A stretch of DNA of 64,000 nucleotides from Verpa conica (Eukaryota > Ascomycota > Pezizomycetes > Pezizales > Morchellaceae), in NCBI GenBank assembly GCA_033030425.1, contig JAUFSD010000021.1, positions 1-64,000 on the forward strand. Direction: 5' to 3'. The translations under genes and the position numbers were made by a program. Below are positions 11,940 to 24,631 of this stretch, piece by piece. The first letter of the stretch is position 1, and every line of letters begins with the position of its first letter. The notes beneath the pieces are model-generated. The model worked only from the letters and a program-made list of their open reading frames with translations. It searched no databases and was not told the DNA's origin.

Positions 11940-12679
11940 CCCTGATTATTTAAGGGGATGTAGATCGGCTCGTTGACTTCCAAAGATTTCTCACCAACAG
12001 CTCCAGGCTACTATCGCGCTCAGAACTTGTCTAGCAATGTGAACCTCGAGCAACATTAATTGTAGCCAGTACCAGGCGCGAAGCAAAATGTGTGAGGAAG
12101 CCGAATCGGTTAATCTCATCCCAAAGGTATTCTCGTCTATGTAGTTTTCCTTCAGGAAATCCCTGAGCCCCTTAGATGTCAATGTGCTCGTGTAGGATAC
12201 AAACCTTCTCGCATGCTTTTAGGCCTCGGACTCATCAATAGTGAACTCTCCCATCACCACAAGAAATGCCTCTTTCATTCCAAAAGTATTCTTTTTCTCA
12301 GGAAATATTCTGTCCTATCCGTCCTTAAGATTTCTTACCTCTCACCGCTCGCTATAAGCACATATAATGGTGGCTTCAGGGATGATAATCATAATTAACA
12401 TCCAGGTGAGCTTTCATAAGGCTCGGTACCAACCTGGTACACAGGGGGTGATATCTAGATGGATCGGAGTCCAAATGCAGAATACAAATATAGTCGCTGA
12501 GGTTAGGATAATGTCAAACGCACCGCGCCCAATCTCGTCCACCCCACGTTGTATGTAACCGGTATTCGTGCTATTTGTAGTGAAGTCGTGGTGGTTGTGA
12601 TAGTGGCATTCTGGAGTGGAGGAGCAACCATACAGGTGACAGTAAGCACAAGCAATACCCAAGAATTGATGGTACTCAT
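11940..12679 (-). pseudogene. decayed fungal integral membrane protein gene
   Basis: Read from the ATG at 12679 it begins with a hydrophobic signal (MSTINSWVLLVLTVTC), then an Asn/Thr-rich segment. The next pieces resemble, in order, the large family of ascomycete integral membrane proteins with a GRGTFDI..CxxTIFLCxW..LHLN core: VGW, then GRGAFDIILTSATIFVFCIW, KLTWMLIMIIIPEATIICAY, EAFLVVMGEF, and AWYWLQLMLLEVHIARQVL with a following EKSLEVNEPIYIP. The pieces lie in different frames. A 1-nt shift follows VGW near a GGGG run, and further breaks follow GEFTIDESEA and the SCW near 11993. Some gaps could be introns, but the first cannot. I infer a relic; the family's function is unknown. Confidence 0.5.
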
Positions 12680-12875
12680 TCTAGTAAGTGCTATGGTATT
12701 GAAAGAGGTGAGTTTTTATTGAATAATATTACTCTCCCGGACTTTCTCAACACAAACCATCAAGCAAAGCCTTTAAACCACTGCTAGCATGAAGCAAATG
12801 GAGAGCACATTCATAGTCATTTTTTTGTATTTCTTTTGTATCTGTTTGATTTTTAAAGGAGGTATAGAGAAAGGT

Positions 12876-13410
12876 CTTGGTATCTTTCTCCCCATACAAA
12901 TGGGTATCGCAAGGGCTCTATTGTCCCCTATATGTGGCGCAAGCAAATTTTGAGTATATGAGAATCTGGTTCTCGGTACTTAAGCATACCCCCGAGTACT
13001 AGGTTATGAGGGTAAGTGATCAGAACTGCCTCCAGTTGGGCAGACCGCTAGTGGAGGGTTGTGGTTGGCCTGGGGGTGCCACACTGGCCTCCTTTTGGGT
13101 TTATATCAACTGTGCCCCAAGAAGATTTCCCACCTTCATATCACAAAATTTGACCTAATTTATACTATTTTCTACAAAAATTCCAGGTTAGAGACCTGAA
13201 ACATTTACAAAAAATATCTAGAGGAAGTACAATACTATGGAAATTTCCTAGGGGTTTTTAAATTTTATTTTCTGTCTTCTAAACAGGAATACTAGAAAGG
13301 TTCTGATGATTTCCCCCCCCATACAAAGCCTGGATTTCTTAGGTGTACTATTGGCTCAATAATGTGGCGCACGCGATATTTGAGCCTATCGGTGTCGAGT
13401 TCTGATCGCT
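12876..13410. repeat. diverged tandem duplication, period about 420 bp
   Basis: Two blocks share the ordered landmarks TCTCCCCATACAAA / CCCCCCATACAAAG, then ATGTGGCGCAAGC / ATGTGGCGCACGC, then ATTTTGAG / ATATTTGAG (about 12885-12955 and 13305-13385). Divergence is high, so this is an old duplication. No coding sense was found. Confidence 0.45.
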
Positions 13411-13763
13411 TTTGTTCACACCCTAGTACAGTTCACGGGGTGGTGGCGAACCCTGAGTGATAATACATTTGAGTACAGCCTTTCCAAGTTCCTAGCAAAT
13501 ATTAACGACCCTATTGGCTAGAAGCATCTAGCAGTTTGTTACCTCGTGCTGGCGATCACCCGTCAACGACTGTAACTGCACTGACTATAGGACCCTGTTC
13601 ACTGACCCGTATGCTGTAGCGAAGATCGACACTGTGCGCGATCTTAAAGATCGTACCAGTTAGAGAAACAGCATAGCAGATAGATATGTCTTACCTTGAG
13701 AGCAGGCCCCTCATAGTTGTCATTGATATGTTACAGCACACGGCAAAGATTGAGAAACCAGGG

Positions 13764-14003
13764 TACTACTAGCCGAAAAATAAAGTCTGTTCGGTTTGGT
13801 ACTAAGCAACACAGTCCACCTTTACAGCTAGGGATCATTACAGCGGGCGTTAGAACTAAAGAAATAGGAAAGCTTCATAGGATAGTAGTAGGATTTACTT
13901 ATATGGATGGGGATAACAAGGTTTGTTGATGGTATTTCTTTTTGGGTGTAGAATTCATTTCTTGTATGTACCCAACCGAACAGACTTTGTTTTCCGGCGA
14001 GTA
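13764..14003. mobile_element. inverted-repeat element, about 240 bp
   Basis: The arms contain AAAGTCTGTTCGGTT on the + strand (about 13782-13796) and its reverse complement at about 13974-13988. The matched region extends outward to TACTACTAGCCG on the left and CGGCGAGTAA on the right. Arm length is about 38 bp with a few mismatches. TA lies at or near both ends, as expected for a Tc1/mariner-type MITE, but exact borders are unclear. The small ORF inside (13717-13929) spans one arm and is not a gene. Confidence 0.6.
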
Positions 14004-16529
14004 AGTGTCTGTTGCGAGTAGAATAAGTTAAAATGCACCAATAGGGTAAAACAAACCCCTCTTAGACGAGAAGGCTTTAGCGATATGTTGGCTTTTGCCA
14101 AAAGATATATAGCTTGCGGCAGAGTTGATGCGGGGGTGCGCCACTCTAGGCTGAGAGCTTTGATTGGCCTTTAACGTCTTCGAGTAGATCCACGTAGTGA
14201 TTACCCGTTACAGAACCGGTCTCTAACCATGATTTCCGTAGTAATGTTGCTATAGACTCGAAAGCGACTATATTCAGCAAACTATAGCAGTCCTTTACAC
14301 CATAATGTGAGCCTTCAAAATAGACTATCGTGGTCATTAAGGAAAGCAATAAGTGCTACCTCATAACCTCGGGTATAATCACAAATTCTACTTGAATCCG
14401 TCATTCGGCCCCCTAACATAGTTGTTTTCGTTTAAGTATCTAATCCCACCTATACCAGGCTATTTCGACGTATCCAAGATTATACGGTAGAAGATCGAGT
14501 CTCACTCTCACTAATTGATAGGCATACCGTAATACCACACGAGGTTGTGTCGTGGGTGTTATTAATTGGCTTAGATCGATATTGGAATATAAAGTCCAGG
14601 GTTAGGGTTTCCCTATTTCTGTGCTGTAAAGGATAGTACTCTTATATGGTGATGTTTTCTAGATATCTCTTTTAATAAAGTCTAGTTATACTAAGTAGCG
14701 TTGAATAATTGTTTCTTTCTTAGTTCTATGAGTTTATTTAGAGCCTGACCAAGAAAAGCCAGTTCGACATTCACTTAGCCTATCACTGGGCCCATGGCCA
14801 ATACCCACAACACGGTCTTGTTCGAGATGCTATGGGACTTTACCTACTAGAGCGAATTCCATGAGGAAAAGCTCCCTTTCACAGACTTCTAAGACAGAAA
14901 TAATAACTTATACTTACAAGTATATACGCTATTAACGAAGCCTCAGTCTAAAATGAATTCAGGAATACTTGGGGCAGCCAAGAACTAAAAGATGCAAGCT
15001 TACACGAGAAGGTGAATATGACAATATATATAGCAGTGACCGCGTTGGCTCTAGTTTGTAGCGTACGCATATACCTGCCCTATAGAAGTCTAGTTCTCAG
15101 TATTTAGTAATAGTACGCTCTTGTGACTACTACACCGACCAGGAATTTCCTTGTGCCAAGGATTGTGTCATTGGGGGGTTACACTCAGAGGTTGAAATAA
15201 ACTTAGTGATTAATCCACTCCTGTCATACCAAGCCTTACCGGGATTCACTTACCCCAGGGGAAAGATATGCTTTATGGAAATAAGTCTACGATGTTTGCG
15301 TTTGGGTTAAAACTGCAGGGCCAGAGTTATTCTACCCGTCCTCTAGCAAATAGCGGGGGTGTCTCGGATTTAAATTTCTCATGATACCGCACTAAAGTTC
15401 GCTGCCTAATCAAGAAACTTTCTATTCCTCTGCTGAAAAATCCTGTACTAATGTTAACCTAGGGGTTTTTATATAGGGGGGGCTAGGACATATTGGTTTC
15501 TTACTCAAATCTAACAACCTGAAAGTTCTATAGGTGAAAAGGAGTGCAATGAGAGTGTGTACAGACCATATAGATGCTAAGCGAAGGACTAGATGTCTAC
15601 TGATTCTTAATTAAATAACGTAACTTTAATTTGGCAACACCAGTAATCAGTACTTGTAGAATCTCTTATTGCCTCTGTTCAGCATCAAATATATATTTTG
15701 GAACTTTGATGTTGCCAGATTTCAAAAAGTGAAAATAAATTAAGCCCATGGACGCTCCTATAGCAACCCTCAGATGACATAGTTAGAGGTCAGAGGCTAA
15801 TATTATCTATGGAGCCTTGCAGAGTACCGGTTCGGTGTTTTTACGGGTAATTCATGAATCATTATTTAGAGACCATTGCATCTAACCCTGGCATCCAGAG
15901 TCCTAAATGCCAGAGGTAAACTGTTTCCTCTGCCCCCGAGCGAGAATCGTTTGGTCCTAGGCGGCAGCCAATTATCATAGTGGGATGCGAGCTCTCGGCA
16001 ATCGACGGAAAATCCTAGAAAGTATATATCTTTTGTTTCCAAGTGGGCATTTTTGACATTCACGTTCGGCTACACTCCATTTATCTAGCTTTATAGTAAG
16101 TCTAGAGCAACACCTTCCGTGACGTGCCCCTGATTCTCCTTCTAGAAGGGAACTAAATTTAACAATAATAGACTCTTGCGTAAAAGAGTCTGACTAAACC
16201 AATGATAATGTTGGCTCGTATTTGCCAAAAACTTGCCTAAACAGCACAAATCTGGTTATAACTGGGTTAAGGTCAATAGCGGTATTCAAAACAATTTCCT
16301 TGTGCTACGATATCGGAAGGCAGCATAGAGGGAGCAATCAACCTCACTACTAACACCTGCGAAGTATTCTATATTTGTAAATTTGCCCCAGGGACAACAC
16401 GAAAACCGCCATCTCAGCCAATATCCTTTAACTTTCTCCACATTTCCTTTACTGGGGAAGGTAACTCAAGCATGTGAATGACCCTAAGATGAGTTAATAC
16501 GCAGTTATTGTATGTGAGAGCTTCCCGCT
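14004..16529. other. gene-free stretch
   Basis: I see no gene, RNA or complete mobile element here. The ORFs are short and have low-complexity or random composition. Confidence 0.45.
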
Positions 16530-16545
16530 TGATCAGGGCGGGTGC

Positions 16546-16988
16546 AGTGCGAGTGCGGAGCCCCCGTAGAATCGGTCAAACACGTTCTTATTGAGTGTCC
16601 CTTCACAGAAGCCAGAAGGAGGATTATCTCAAACGTGCTAGAGGCCGATAGACAGCTTACCCTTGAGGACATTCTGTACCCGGATGACCTAAAGAATTGG
16701 ACGTGGAGAGCACTAGTGTGGCGAGAGTTTAAAAGGAAAAGGAAAAGGCACAGGAGAGAAAGAGGAGAGGTGGAAGCAGCGGACAGTAGAGACGAGGAAG
16801 GGAAAGAAGACGAGTGGGGGGGGGTGATTTATGGGAAGACGTTGCAAGTGAAGAATGATTTATTTTGCGAGTTTTTATTGTATTTTGTGTTTTATTTCTA
16901 TTTTTGTTGTTTTATTGCTTGCTAGCTTTAGTGTGTGGTGCGAGTACCTTACCCTAGGGCTCCATGTACTTATGAATAATCATCATCA
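16546..16988 (+). mobile_element. 5'-truncated LINE (non-LTR retrotransposon)
   Basis: This 443-bp insert is bounded by a perfect 16-bp direct repeat, TGATCAGGGCGGGTGC, at 16530-16545 and 16989-17004. It starts abruptly inside a coding frame and ends with a short ATCATCATCA tail after a roughly 60-bp 3' UTR. Truncated 5' end, simple-repeat tail and long variable-length target duplication are the signature of target-primed reverse transcription. The coding fragment suggests a Tad1-like fungal LINE. Confidence 0.88.
16548..16925 (+). pseudogene. C-terminal fragment of a LINE reverse transcriptase protein
   Basis: The open frame runs from the truncation point to TAG at 16923-16925. It starts with a zinc-knuckle-like pattern, CECGAPVESVKHVLIECP, then R residues. 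That is the Cys/His cluster found after the RNase H region at the C terminus of fungal LINE ORF2 proteins. A highly charged Arg/Lys/Glu stretch and a hydrophobic tail follow. The reverse transcriptase and endonuclease parts are missing, so the copy cannot move by itself. Confidence 0.7.
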
Positions 16989-17165
16989 TGATCAGGGCGG
17001 GTGCGCAACTGGCCATATATAAACAATATTGGTACTTCTCATCTCATTACAACCATCTGATATCTTCCTTTATTCACATAAAATGTCAAAACTATCTGAT
17101 AACCAAAGAGCGATATATTCAGCCAAAACCAATAAAACCGATATTGTACTCCTAATCGCCGACAT

Positions 17166-20100
17166 TTAACAAGCTTCCTGTACTCTCACTTCAGGCATCT
17201 TCTCACCCTCATCTGATGCTTGATCTTTCGATGACTGATCCTTCAGTACCTCCCCCCCTTCCTCTACCCTGTATACCCCGTAGTGAGCTCCATCCTCCCC
17301 ATAGGCATATTTTATCCCCGTGCCTCCACACTTCGCCTTTCTATTCTTTTTCTCCGTTCCTCTCAACGTCTTAATATCCACCATTGCATTGCTCTGGTAC
17401 AGATGCGAAAATACACCAGCAAGTGTATACGGTAAATGCCCCTGGACTACCCCATGTAATCCACAGAACAAGACTCCAACCACCACACACGAGAATAGTA
17501 CTACAACCATTGCCACCGCAAAATTTTCCTTACCGACATGCATTCTATATACCTCTCCAAATCCCTCCTGGTCCAGCCCTGCTCCAAATATCTCCCCTGC
17601 ATTCATCCTTACTCGGACCGCGAATAAGGCTCGTATCACCGTCTCAAAGGCAGCTGCCGCAGCTTTCCCATCCGGCACATGTGTATCGTTCCCCCTAGCT
17701 ACCCGTTCGTCTAGCATCGACATAAGGTTGTTGATGCGTGTCATCATGTGGTTGCCGGTCGTGATTAGTTCCTTGTTCAGGCCCTGGCGGAGGACCTCAA
17801 CAAAGGATCGGGAGAGAGGGGTAATGGTGTTTGGACTTGTGGGGTAATGCGACAAGATCTGCCGCTTCTCAAGGGGGTGCGCATTTGTTATAGAGAGTAC
17901 TTGTCCGCCTTTCACAGTAGCCTGCAGGTTCACGATCCGGTCCACCACCGAGCAATTCAGCACAACAGCGTGGTAGGAGTCGACAGGACCAGGAGGATTA
18001 ACGGTATATCTTTTATTCTCAACCCAGATAGGAAAGATTCGATCATTGCAGGTCTCCATAGCTATGATATTGTCGGTACAGGTCCCATTCCACACCATGC
18101 CGATCCGTTCGTCGTTCCCACAGTGGTTCTCGACGCTGAGAAAGTTTTCCCAATGACTATAATCGGTACAGATTGGGGATGTGGAGTTGTTATATTGCGG
18201 GCTGCATGGGAAGGTGATGAGGCTATCGGGCATAGAGGTACATGAAATGTCTATACCAAAACCGGTGGTGCTGTAATGACCCTCGCCCCCCGGGGCCACC
18301 TCGTACGGAGGGTCGATATAGAAATCCCGGGTGGTCCAGGTCAGGGAGTAGGGGCTGGTAATATTCTTTCCCAGATGGATATACATCTCCTCTCTAGGAG
18401 AGGTAAAGTTCCTAAGGATACTGTGGGACCTGGGGATCTGTGGGGTATAGGGAGTAGGGTAGTAGAGACCAGCAAGGGTAATGGGGAAAATGTTTGAAAG
18501 TAAAATGGCTAAAGATAGTGCTGCAAGGGCGTATTCTCTGTGTCTGAACGAGCTAACTATCTGGAAGTGAGGAGGAAGCCTGTCAAACTTGACGGCGAGG
18601 GATTCGAAAAAGGTGGCTTTTTTAGTTTTAAGGGCTCTATAGGGACCTGCCATGCAGTAGTTCGCGCCGAGAGTGATCAATATAGGCTCAATAGCACTAC
18701 CTATTGTTATAGGGAGGTAGCTATAGAGGAGCTTTGAACGGAAGGTGTTAGGGCCATCAGGGATAGATATTCCTGGTAGGGGACATACAGTCAGTCACCT
18801 GCCAATATATGAGATGAGAAGATCAAGATAACAGACATGAGAATTTTAGGGTGGGTAGGGAATATGAGAGGATCGGGAAAATAGGAATGAGCTGAATAAA
18901 CGAGTATTGAATCACTCACCACCGTTTTTTTGTGAAGCCACAAAGGAGATGATCAATAACACAAGCACAAGCGGCAAACAAACAAGGGAGACTGCCCCGA
19001 TGATAGATGTACACGTCCACTGTTTTCCCTGCAAATCCTTGTTGACCGGAACCAAGGGAACTGGATCATTGGCCCCCACCTCAGTCCCATCCGTGGCACT
19101 CATAACTTTCACCTTCGGCCCCTGTTCGTCAACTAGCTCTAACTTAAAGTAGTATTTACCATTGATCTCTTGAGAAAATTGCCTAAGAGATTTATATTCA
19201 GCCCATTCCATCAACTTACAAAGTACTTCGCTATTGGAAAGCAGTTGCAATGATGCTGCTAAACTATCTGGCTCTCGGTCTAGGTTCAGCGGGCGTCGTT
19301 TGATGAGAATCACGAGCAACGTAGTCAGTAACATGACAAAAGTCAACCCTGTTGCCCCAGCCAGCGCCCAGCCTCTATTCACCTTGATAATGACCGTTGG
19401 AACTTTCCGCTCATCGGCAATAACCCTTGCAACTGCAAATGCAAAGAACAATTTCAGGGCCCTCCTGTGTGTTTCCTCCAGTGTCCGTTCTTCCAACAAC
19501 TCGTAAAGAGTATCATTCTTGTATCCAGACAGCGAAAAAGCTGAAATAGAATTCATCCGTGTCATGAAGACGCTGCTAGTGCTTGAACGCCCCAAATTAA
19601 CAGTCTGGATGGGCGCACTACTAGATCCAAACCGTGCCAGGAGGTCAGTTCTAACACTTGCTGCTTCCCCAAGTGGGTACCCAAAACGAACTGGAATCTG
19701 GGATAGCTCTGGAATTCCCTGGACGAGCAGTTCGTTCGTGAAATTCCTTTCGTCATATCCACTAAGAATATCATCGAAGCCAAGAGGACTAGGAATTTTC
19801 TTCCGTTGCCCGGACCGAGTGACGCCAAGGACCTTTCCAGATGGCATCCTAATAGTCGTATTGACATTTTGGCTATAGTACAAGGGTTTACAGAATATGG
19901 CTGTGATGTTCATCGGCGCAGGGAATCTAAAGTTGGGAGTGATATCCGGAGGGGAAGACGGTCCAGACGCCCAGGCGAACATGTAGGATGAGGCATCCCC
20001 ATTGCCCAACTGCAATGAAATGCTTGTCCATGGAGTAATAAAACCCGTATACCCATCGCAGTCACTGCTGAGAACGGCACGGCCCTGCTCCAGTCCTCCC

Positions 20101-20934
20101 GCATCGCAAAGATGTACCTCGCGTCCATCCATAGACGTAATATTCAATGTAAGCAAGCTATTAACATACCCGATTACTGGTGGTCGCGCACCGACACATT
20201 GGAGCTCCGCCTCGAAAAGTTTTGAATCAACTCGCCAGTCCTCGTTCGTAGTGAATTTGTATCCTTCCGGCTCCAGCGGAAGAATTGCGTACTGTTCTGT
20301 TATCAATCGGGGCAAAATTCCATTGTGCCATGCGTAATCATACGCGGAGTACGTAAAGTCTGTAGGTATGGTGCGGTTGGCAATCTCGAATGAAGCCGGT
20401 GTTACCTTCCCCGTGGATGCCGCCATGACCACCGTAATGTCAAAAATACTAGGAATAACGGGGATGACGAGGATATTCATCAAGAACAGGATCGCAGATG
20501 AGATCGCTACAACAAAGTGTCTATACACCCCAATTAGTATCTGGGAGTCCCCTTTCGTCAGTGGTTGCTTACTTCTTCCATAGAGACTTAAAAGGCACGA
20601 AAAGGCCAATATCATATGGATATTCTAGGAACAGCGAGTCTGAAGCCTTTGCTCCGTCCTTGGTGCTCATCCGGTAGTAGGGCTCGAGTCGGACTATGTT
20701 GTGATGTGGCAAGATCCAGAGAAAACCGAGGCCCACGCTAAGTATCAAGGGGAACTGACTATATACAAAGTCTGATAGACGGGGTATACTTCCATCGGTG
20801 CTCTCTCCGAAGACATGGCAACCATCCCTACTACAGCTGAGGATTATGGCTACATTGACGATGAAAAGGAGCAGACAGAAGCAGATAAAGCTGACCAGAG
20901 ACCTTACACTCAGAGACCAGAGCCAGTTGGCCAT
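17166..20934 (-). CDS. DUF3433-family multi-pass membrane protein
   Basis: Exons 20934-20573, 20520-18920 and 18772-17166 give 3570 nt, or 1189 aa. Intron 1 (52 nt) has GTAAGC, a TACTAAT branch and a TAG acceptor. Intron 2 (147 nt) has GTGAGT, a CTGAC branch and an ACCAG acceptor. Joining at intron 1 gives FVPFKSLWKK-HFVVAISSAILFL, and joining at intron 2 gives PDGPNTFRSKLLYSYLP. Both are the conserved passages of fungal DUF3433 proteins (LEPYY..S..DGA...SL.L.YP, then VPFK). About eight hydrophobic helices are visible, with large N-glycosylation-rich loops. The usual length is 1100-1300 aa, so it looks complete. Function is unknown; location is probably plasma membrane. The frame stays open upstream of the ATG (QIYRPIPINN), so a further 5' exon is possible. 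Confidence 0.9.
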
Positions 20935-21499
20935 GTCGAGGGTAGAGTCGGGTACGTTATTTATAGGTATTGGACGGTATATTTGAAGAGATTGAGTACT
21001 GTGAGGAAGTCTGCCGTATATCTGTTAAGCTACTAGGAAATTACAGGCCTCATTTATATAAATTATTGAATACACAACCCCAAATCTCACTTCCCTATGA
21101 TATGCGCATTCTACCCCCCGCATGCATGAAGTTACCCCCGCAGAATAGAGCCCAGATTGAGAAAATTCTACCGATGGATCGTGAATGCGCAGTGGGACTA
21201 TACCCAATCGATCTCAACCCTACGCATGTTAAGCCTGTGCAAAGAGGGGGATATGACTTGTACTAATCGGTGGGTAAAGCTCATACAGTTGGTGGGTTTA
21301 TAAACTAGGCTTCCATCGAAGCTCTAGCATTAAGACCGGTCAAAATATTCGTTGTATCCCGACCCATATGCCCATTGGTGAAAGCAATACTTGCACTTCC
21401 CTAGACGTATTGCCTATCCCGAGTGACCAGATAGTAACTCCCACCGGAATAATCCCCGCTCGTAGTAGGTATAAATAACTGAACATGCAACTACTTGTA

Positions 21500-21735
21500 A
21501 ACGACTGACGCTTTAGAACAGACCTCATTGCGTACCGCATAAAACTACGCCAAGTCCATGATTGTGTATGGTATGCAGTAGCAGTCCATTCTAAGATCTT
21601 CAGTCATTTATGAGTAGTGGGAGCAAGGATTTTATTGGAGTCGACAACTCTAGCGAGCACACTATGACTTGGTGCAGTTTTCTATGGCATGCAATGGCAG
21701 TCCACACTAAGAACCTCAGTGGTTTATGAGTAGTT
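21500..21735. mobile_element. two diverged copies of the 23.5-kb MITE family
   Basis: About 21500-21615 aligns along its length with the element at 23457-23579, with shared core pieces CCAAGTC, GTATGGTATGC and AGCAGTCCATTC. A second, partial copy at about 21663-21735 matches the reverse complement of that element's left half (GACTTGG, TTTTCTATGG, GCAATGGCAGTCCA). Both are followed by TTTATGAGTAG. Confidence 0.6.
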
Positions 21736-22086
21736 TATGTGAATCAGATCTGCAAGTTCAGCTTTTGAATGCCTGTCCTGAGTACTCAAAGGGTGCAAGA
21801 ACCTAAAGGTGTGCGTTGTTAGAATCGCTTCTGATTTGACCTAACCCACACATTGAAAATTTTCACTTATAAATACACTATATCGTCACAGGCGTTATTT
21901 GATACTCCTCCCAGCGGTGAATACGACACAGATGATTAGGCCATATATATAAAATCATGATTTGCTCATTCATGAAACAGACATGTGATCTATGTCATAA
22001 GCAGTCGATGTAGGGCCTTTTCAAGATCGTAATTTAAACAGTTTGCTGGCATCAGCCGCTCCATTGTCTCAGCCAACACACTATCC

Positions 22087-22308
22087 CTTAGACCGTCAAC
22101 GGTCCCGGGACCGGTCTTTGCCACAACCCCCGATCTTCCAGCCTTGCTACCCAACCACTAGCTATATAACCTATCGAATTTATAATCATAATGGTTTGGG
22201 TTATGTAGTATAAATTTTCTAGCATGATTTCTATAATATCTGGAGGTGTTGTGGTTGGGGTATATCATTGAAAGACCGGTCTCAAACGGTTGTGTGTGAC
22301 GGTTTAAG
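22087..22308. mobile_element. inverted-repeat element with GACCGGTC arms
   Basis: The left arm CTTAGACCGTCAAC ... GACCGGTCTTTG (22087-22120) is mirrored by CAAAGACCGGTC-like sequence and GTGACGGTTTAAG at about 22269-22308. The outer 13 bp differ at one position; the inner GACCGGTCTTT is perfect and itself palindromic. The interior is AT-rich and non-coding. No target duplication could be fixed, so the superfamily is open. Confidence 0.55.
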
Positions 22309-23456
22309 AGATAAGAAAATATAAGTGATAGCAGCTGATGAGCACCATTGTAGCGAGAGGGGTATTCAGGATATTCATTCGTGCATATTCAGAGTTCTGG
22401 AGCTCTAGTAGCTAATCCGACAGTTCATTATTTCAGCAAGGCATCGAGAAAATATATCAATTGGGTACTTAAACCATTCGCCAGCGCAGAGATTGTAGAA
22501 TATCCCAGACAGGCCAAAAGAACCTAAAATATAAATCTCAACATGTAAATTAAGTTATAGAGCTACTAGAAACCATCTCTGTCTAGTATATTTTATAATA
22601 ATATCTGGGTACTTGCTATTCCTAAAGCTTCATACAGCATGCCGGAGACTGGCAGGGCTGCTACCTGGACTACCTTTGTAGAGTCAATGAGATAATAAAA
22701 AGCCCATTAATTAATTAGACCACAACTATGTCTTTCACCCGATCAGCGCCATATTGTATGCACTAAGGATGATAGGCTTTATACAGTATATCAACACCAC
22801 GGATTTCTTTGTGTGACAGGATGCATAACGGGGCAAATTCTAAATACTTATAATCGATTGGAACACGCCCAAGGTACAGCTAGCCTGAAATGGTAGGCGC
22901 GCCGTAAAATCACGGAGATACTCTAATATAGCCGTAAGTGAATAATTTAGGACCAGTGAGTAGGTGTTGATTCCAGCCTAGCCACTCATAAAACAGCTCT
23001 CCACGCACAGTCGTATTCGGGTATCGCCGAGATATTACGGCATCCCATTCGAGAACGATGATTCTAAAGCGGACTGGGTATGTGCATCATAGAGCATGGG
23101 CCTAGTCGACCCCATGGGAGAGATCTTCCACAGCGGAAGGTGGGTACCGTATTATCTGGGTGCATTCGACCCGCTACGACCGGGAGTAATGTGCATGACC
23201 TATTGGCAAATAGTTCACACTTTCGGTTGCCCTCAAACCCCCCTTCTCTGTTACCATGGTACTCACCATGAACGATTCTCTACAGCGACTAGCGAATATT
23301 TATGCTAGAGTACGTATTGGCTACAACACCCCGCCTATCGCTAAAACCTCACCTGAATGAAATCTCACCCCAAGCCACAGCGAATACTAAGCAAAAACTC
23401 AGGCCAGGCCTCATCTTGAATATTTATGTTCTGCGCCCTACCCGCATATCTAACTA

Positions 23457-23579
23457 CTCGTAATGCCCTGACGTTTCCGGAATGGACTGCTATTGCATAC
23501 CATAGAAAACTATGCCAAGTCTACGATTTTGTATGATATGCAATAGCAGTCCATTCCGGAAACGTCAGGGCATTACGAG
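23457..23579. mobile_element. palindromic Tc1/mariner-type MITE
   Basis: A 123-bp element has about 45-bp arms starting CTCGTAATGCCCTGACG, nearly identical in reverse complement, with a roughly 30-bp centre. It is flanked by TA on both sides (23455-23456 and 23580-23581), the target duplication of Tc1/mariner elements. The element can fold almost end to end. Diverged relatives lie at 21.5 kb and 28.69 kb. Confidence 0.85.
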
Positions 23580-24631
23580 TACGAAGTATGAAGTACTGAT
23601 GGCGGCTCGCTTATGTGCGAGATCTAAATGCACGCCTGTGTTGGTGCATGAGTCGTAAAGGAACGTTGAGTTAAGCTCTCCATCAGTGTTGCAGGGCCCG
23701 TAATGATAAGCGAGATTAAATTATCTTAGATCGGAATGATCAGTAAACCTCCTTATATCTACCAATTCATATTATCAACCATACCGCGCCGACTCCGCCA
23801 ATCAAGTACTTTGATATTATTTGATGATTAACATAATTTGTCCTTTGGAACACTTCTATTCCCGGCAAAAGTATTTGGCCTATAGTTCACTAAGAAATCC
23901 TCCTAGCCTATGATCTCACCTAATTACTTTGTATGGAGAACTTAGGAAATAATAAAACAAAGCTAAATATTGAGCAATTTAGCTCTAGGATCTAGAGCCC
24001 TAAATCAGTATTTAAAATAATATCCATATCCCCATGGAAAACACTACCATATAGTCCCGAGAAATTTATTATGCAGGCATCTCTACTACTTACTATTAAA
24101 GGTCCTCTAGACTCCTATCATTTCTATGGCTTCAACATCAGGATAATTAGCCAGAGGAAATTTCATAATCTCAAACTCTTATAGCCTAGCCTTGCCATCG
24201 CTTCCACAATCGCTCTAATTATCTGAATATTAGCTAGCAGTATCTAGATAGTCTTTTTTAAAAAATTCAGGTTTGGGTTATTCACGGTAATAACCTCATC
24301 AGCCCAAAAAATATGTCTTTACCACCTCTAATCCCACCCCCGATGCCGTATAAAGAACCCTAAACCCGTATACTTAGTCTTTGGTAAGATATGTTTTGTG
24401 ACGCTATACTTGGAGAGTATGCATAGGTGACCAGAGCCAAGGGCAACCCTAGTGTAACCATGCTCTTAATACCTTTAATAAAATCACTAATGATGGTCTC
24501 AGGAAGCCCAGTAACAAATTATATCCTACCGCCAGAAAACCAAGAGTCCCAGAGGGTCACAATAACTTTCATCTTGCCTTTTTTTGCTATACTTTTTATC
24601 TATAGAGGTAAAATTATAGTATAGTTTATAT

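Noticed and set aside
17320..18737. Several + strand ORFs of 65-175 codons
   Set aside because: They are antisense shadows of the DUF3433 gene; the minus frame has family motifs and these do not.
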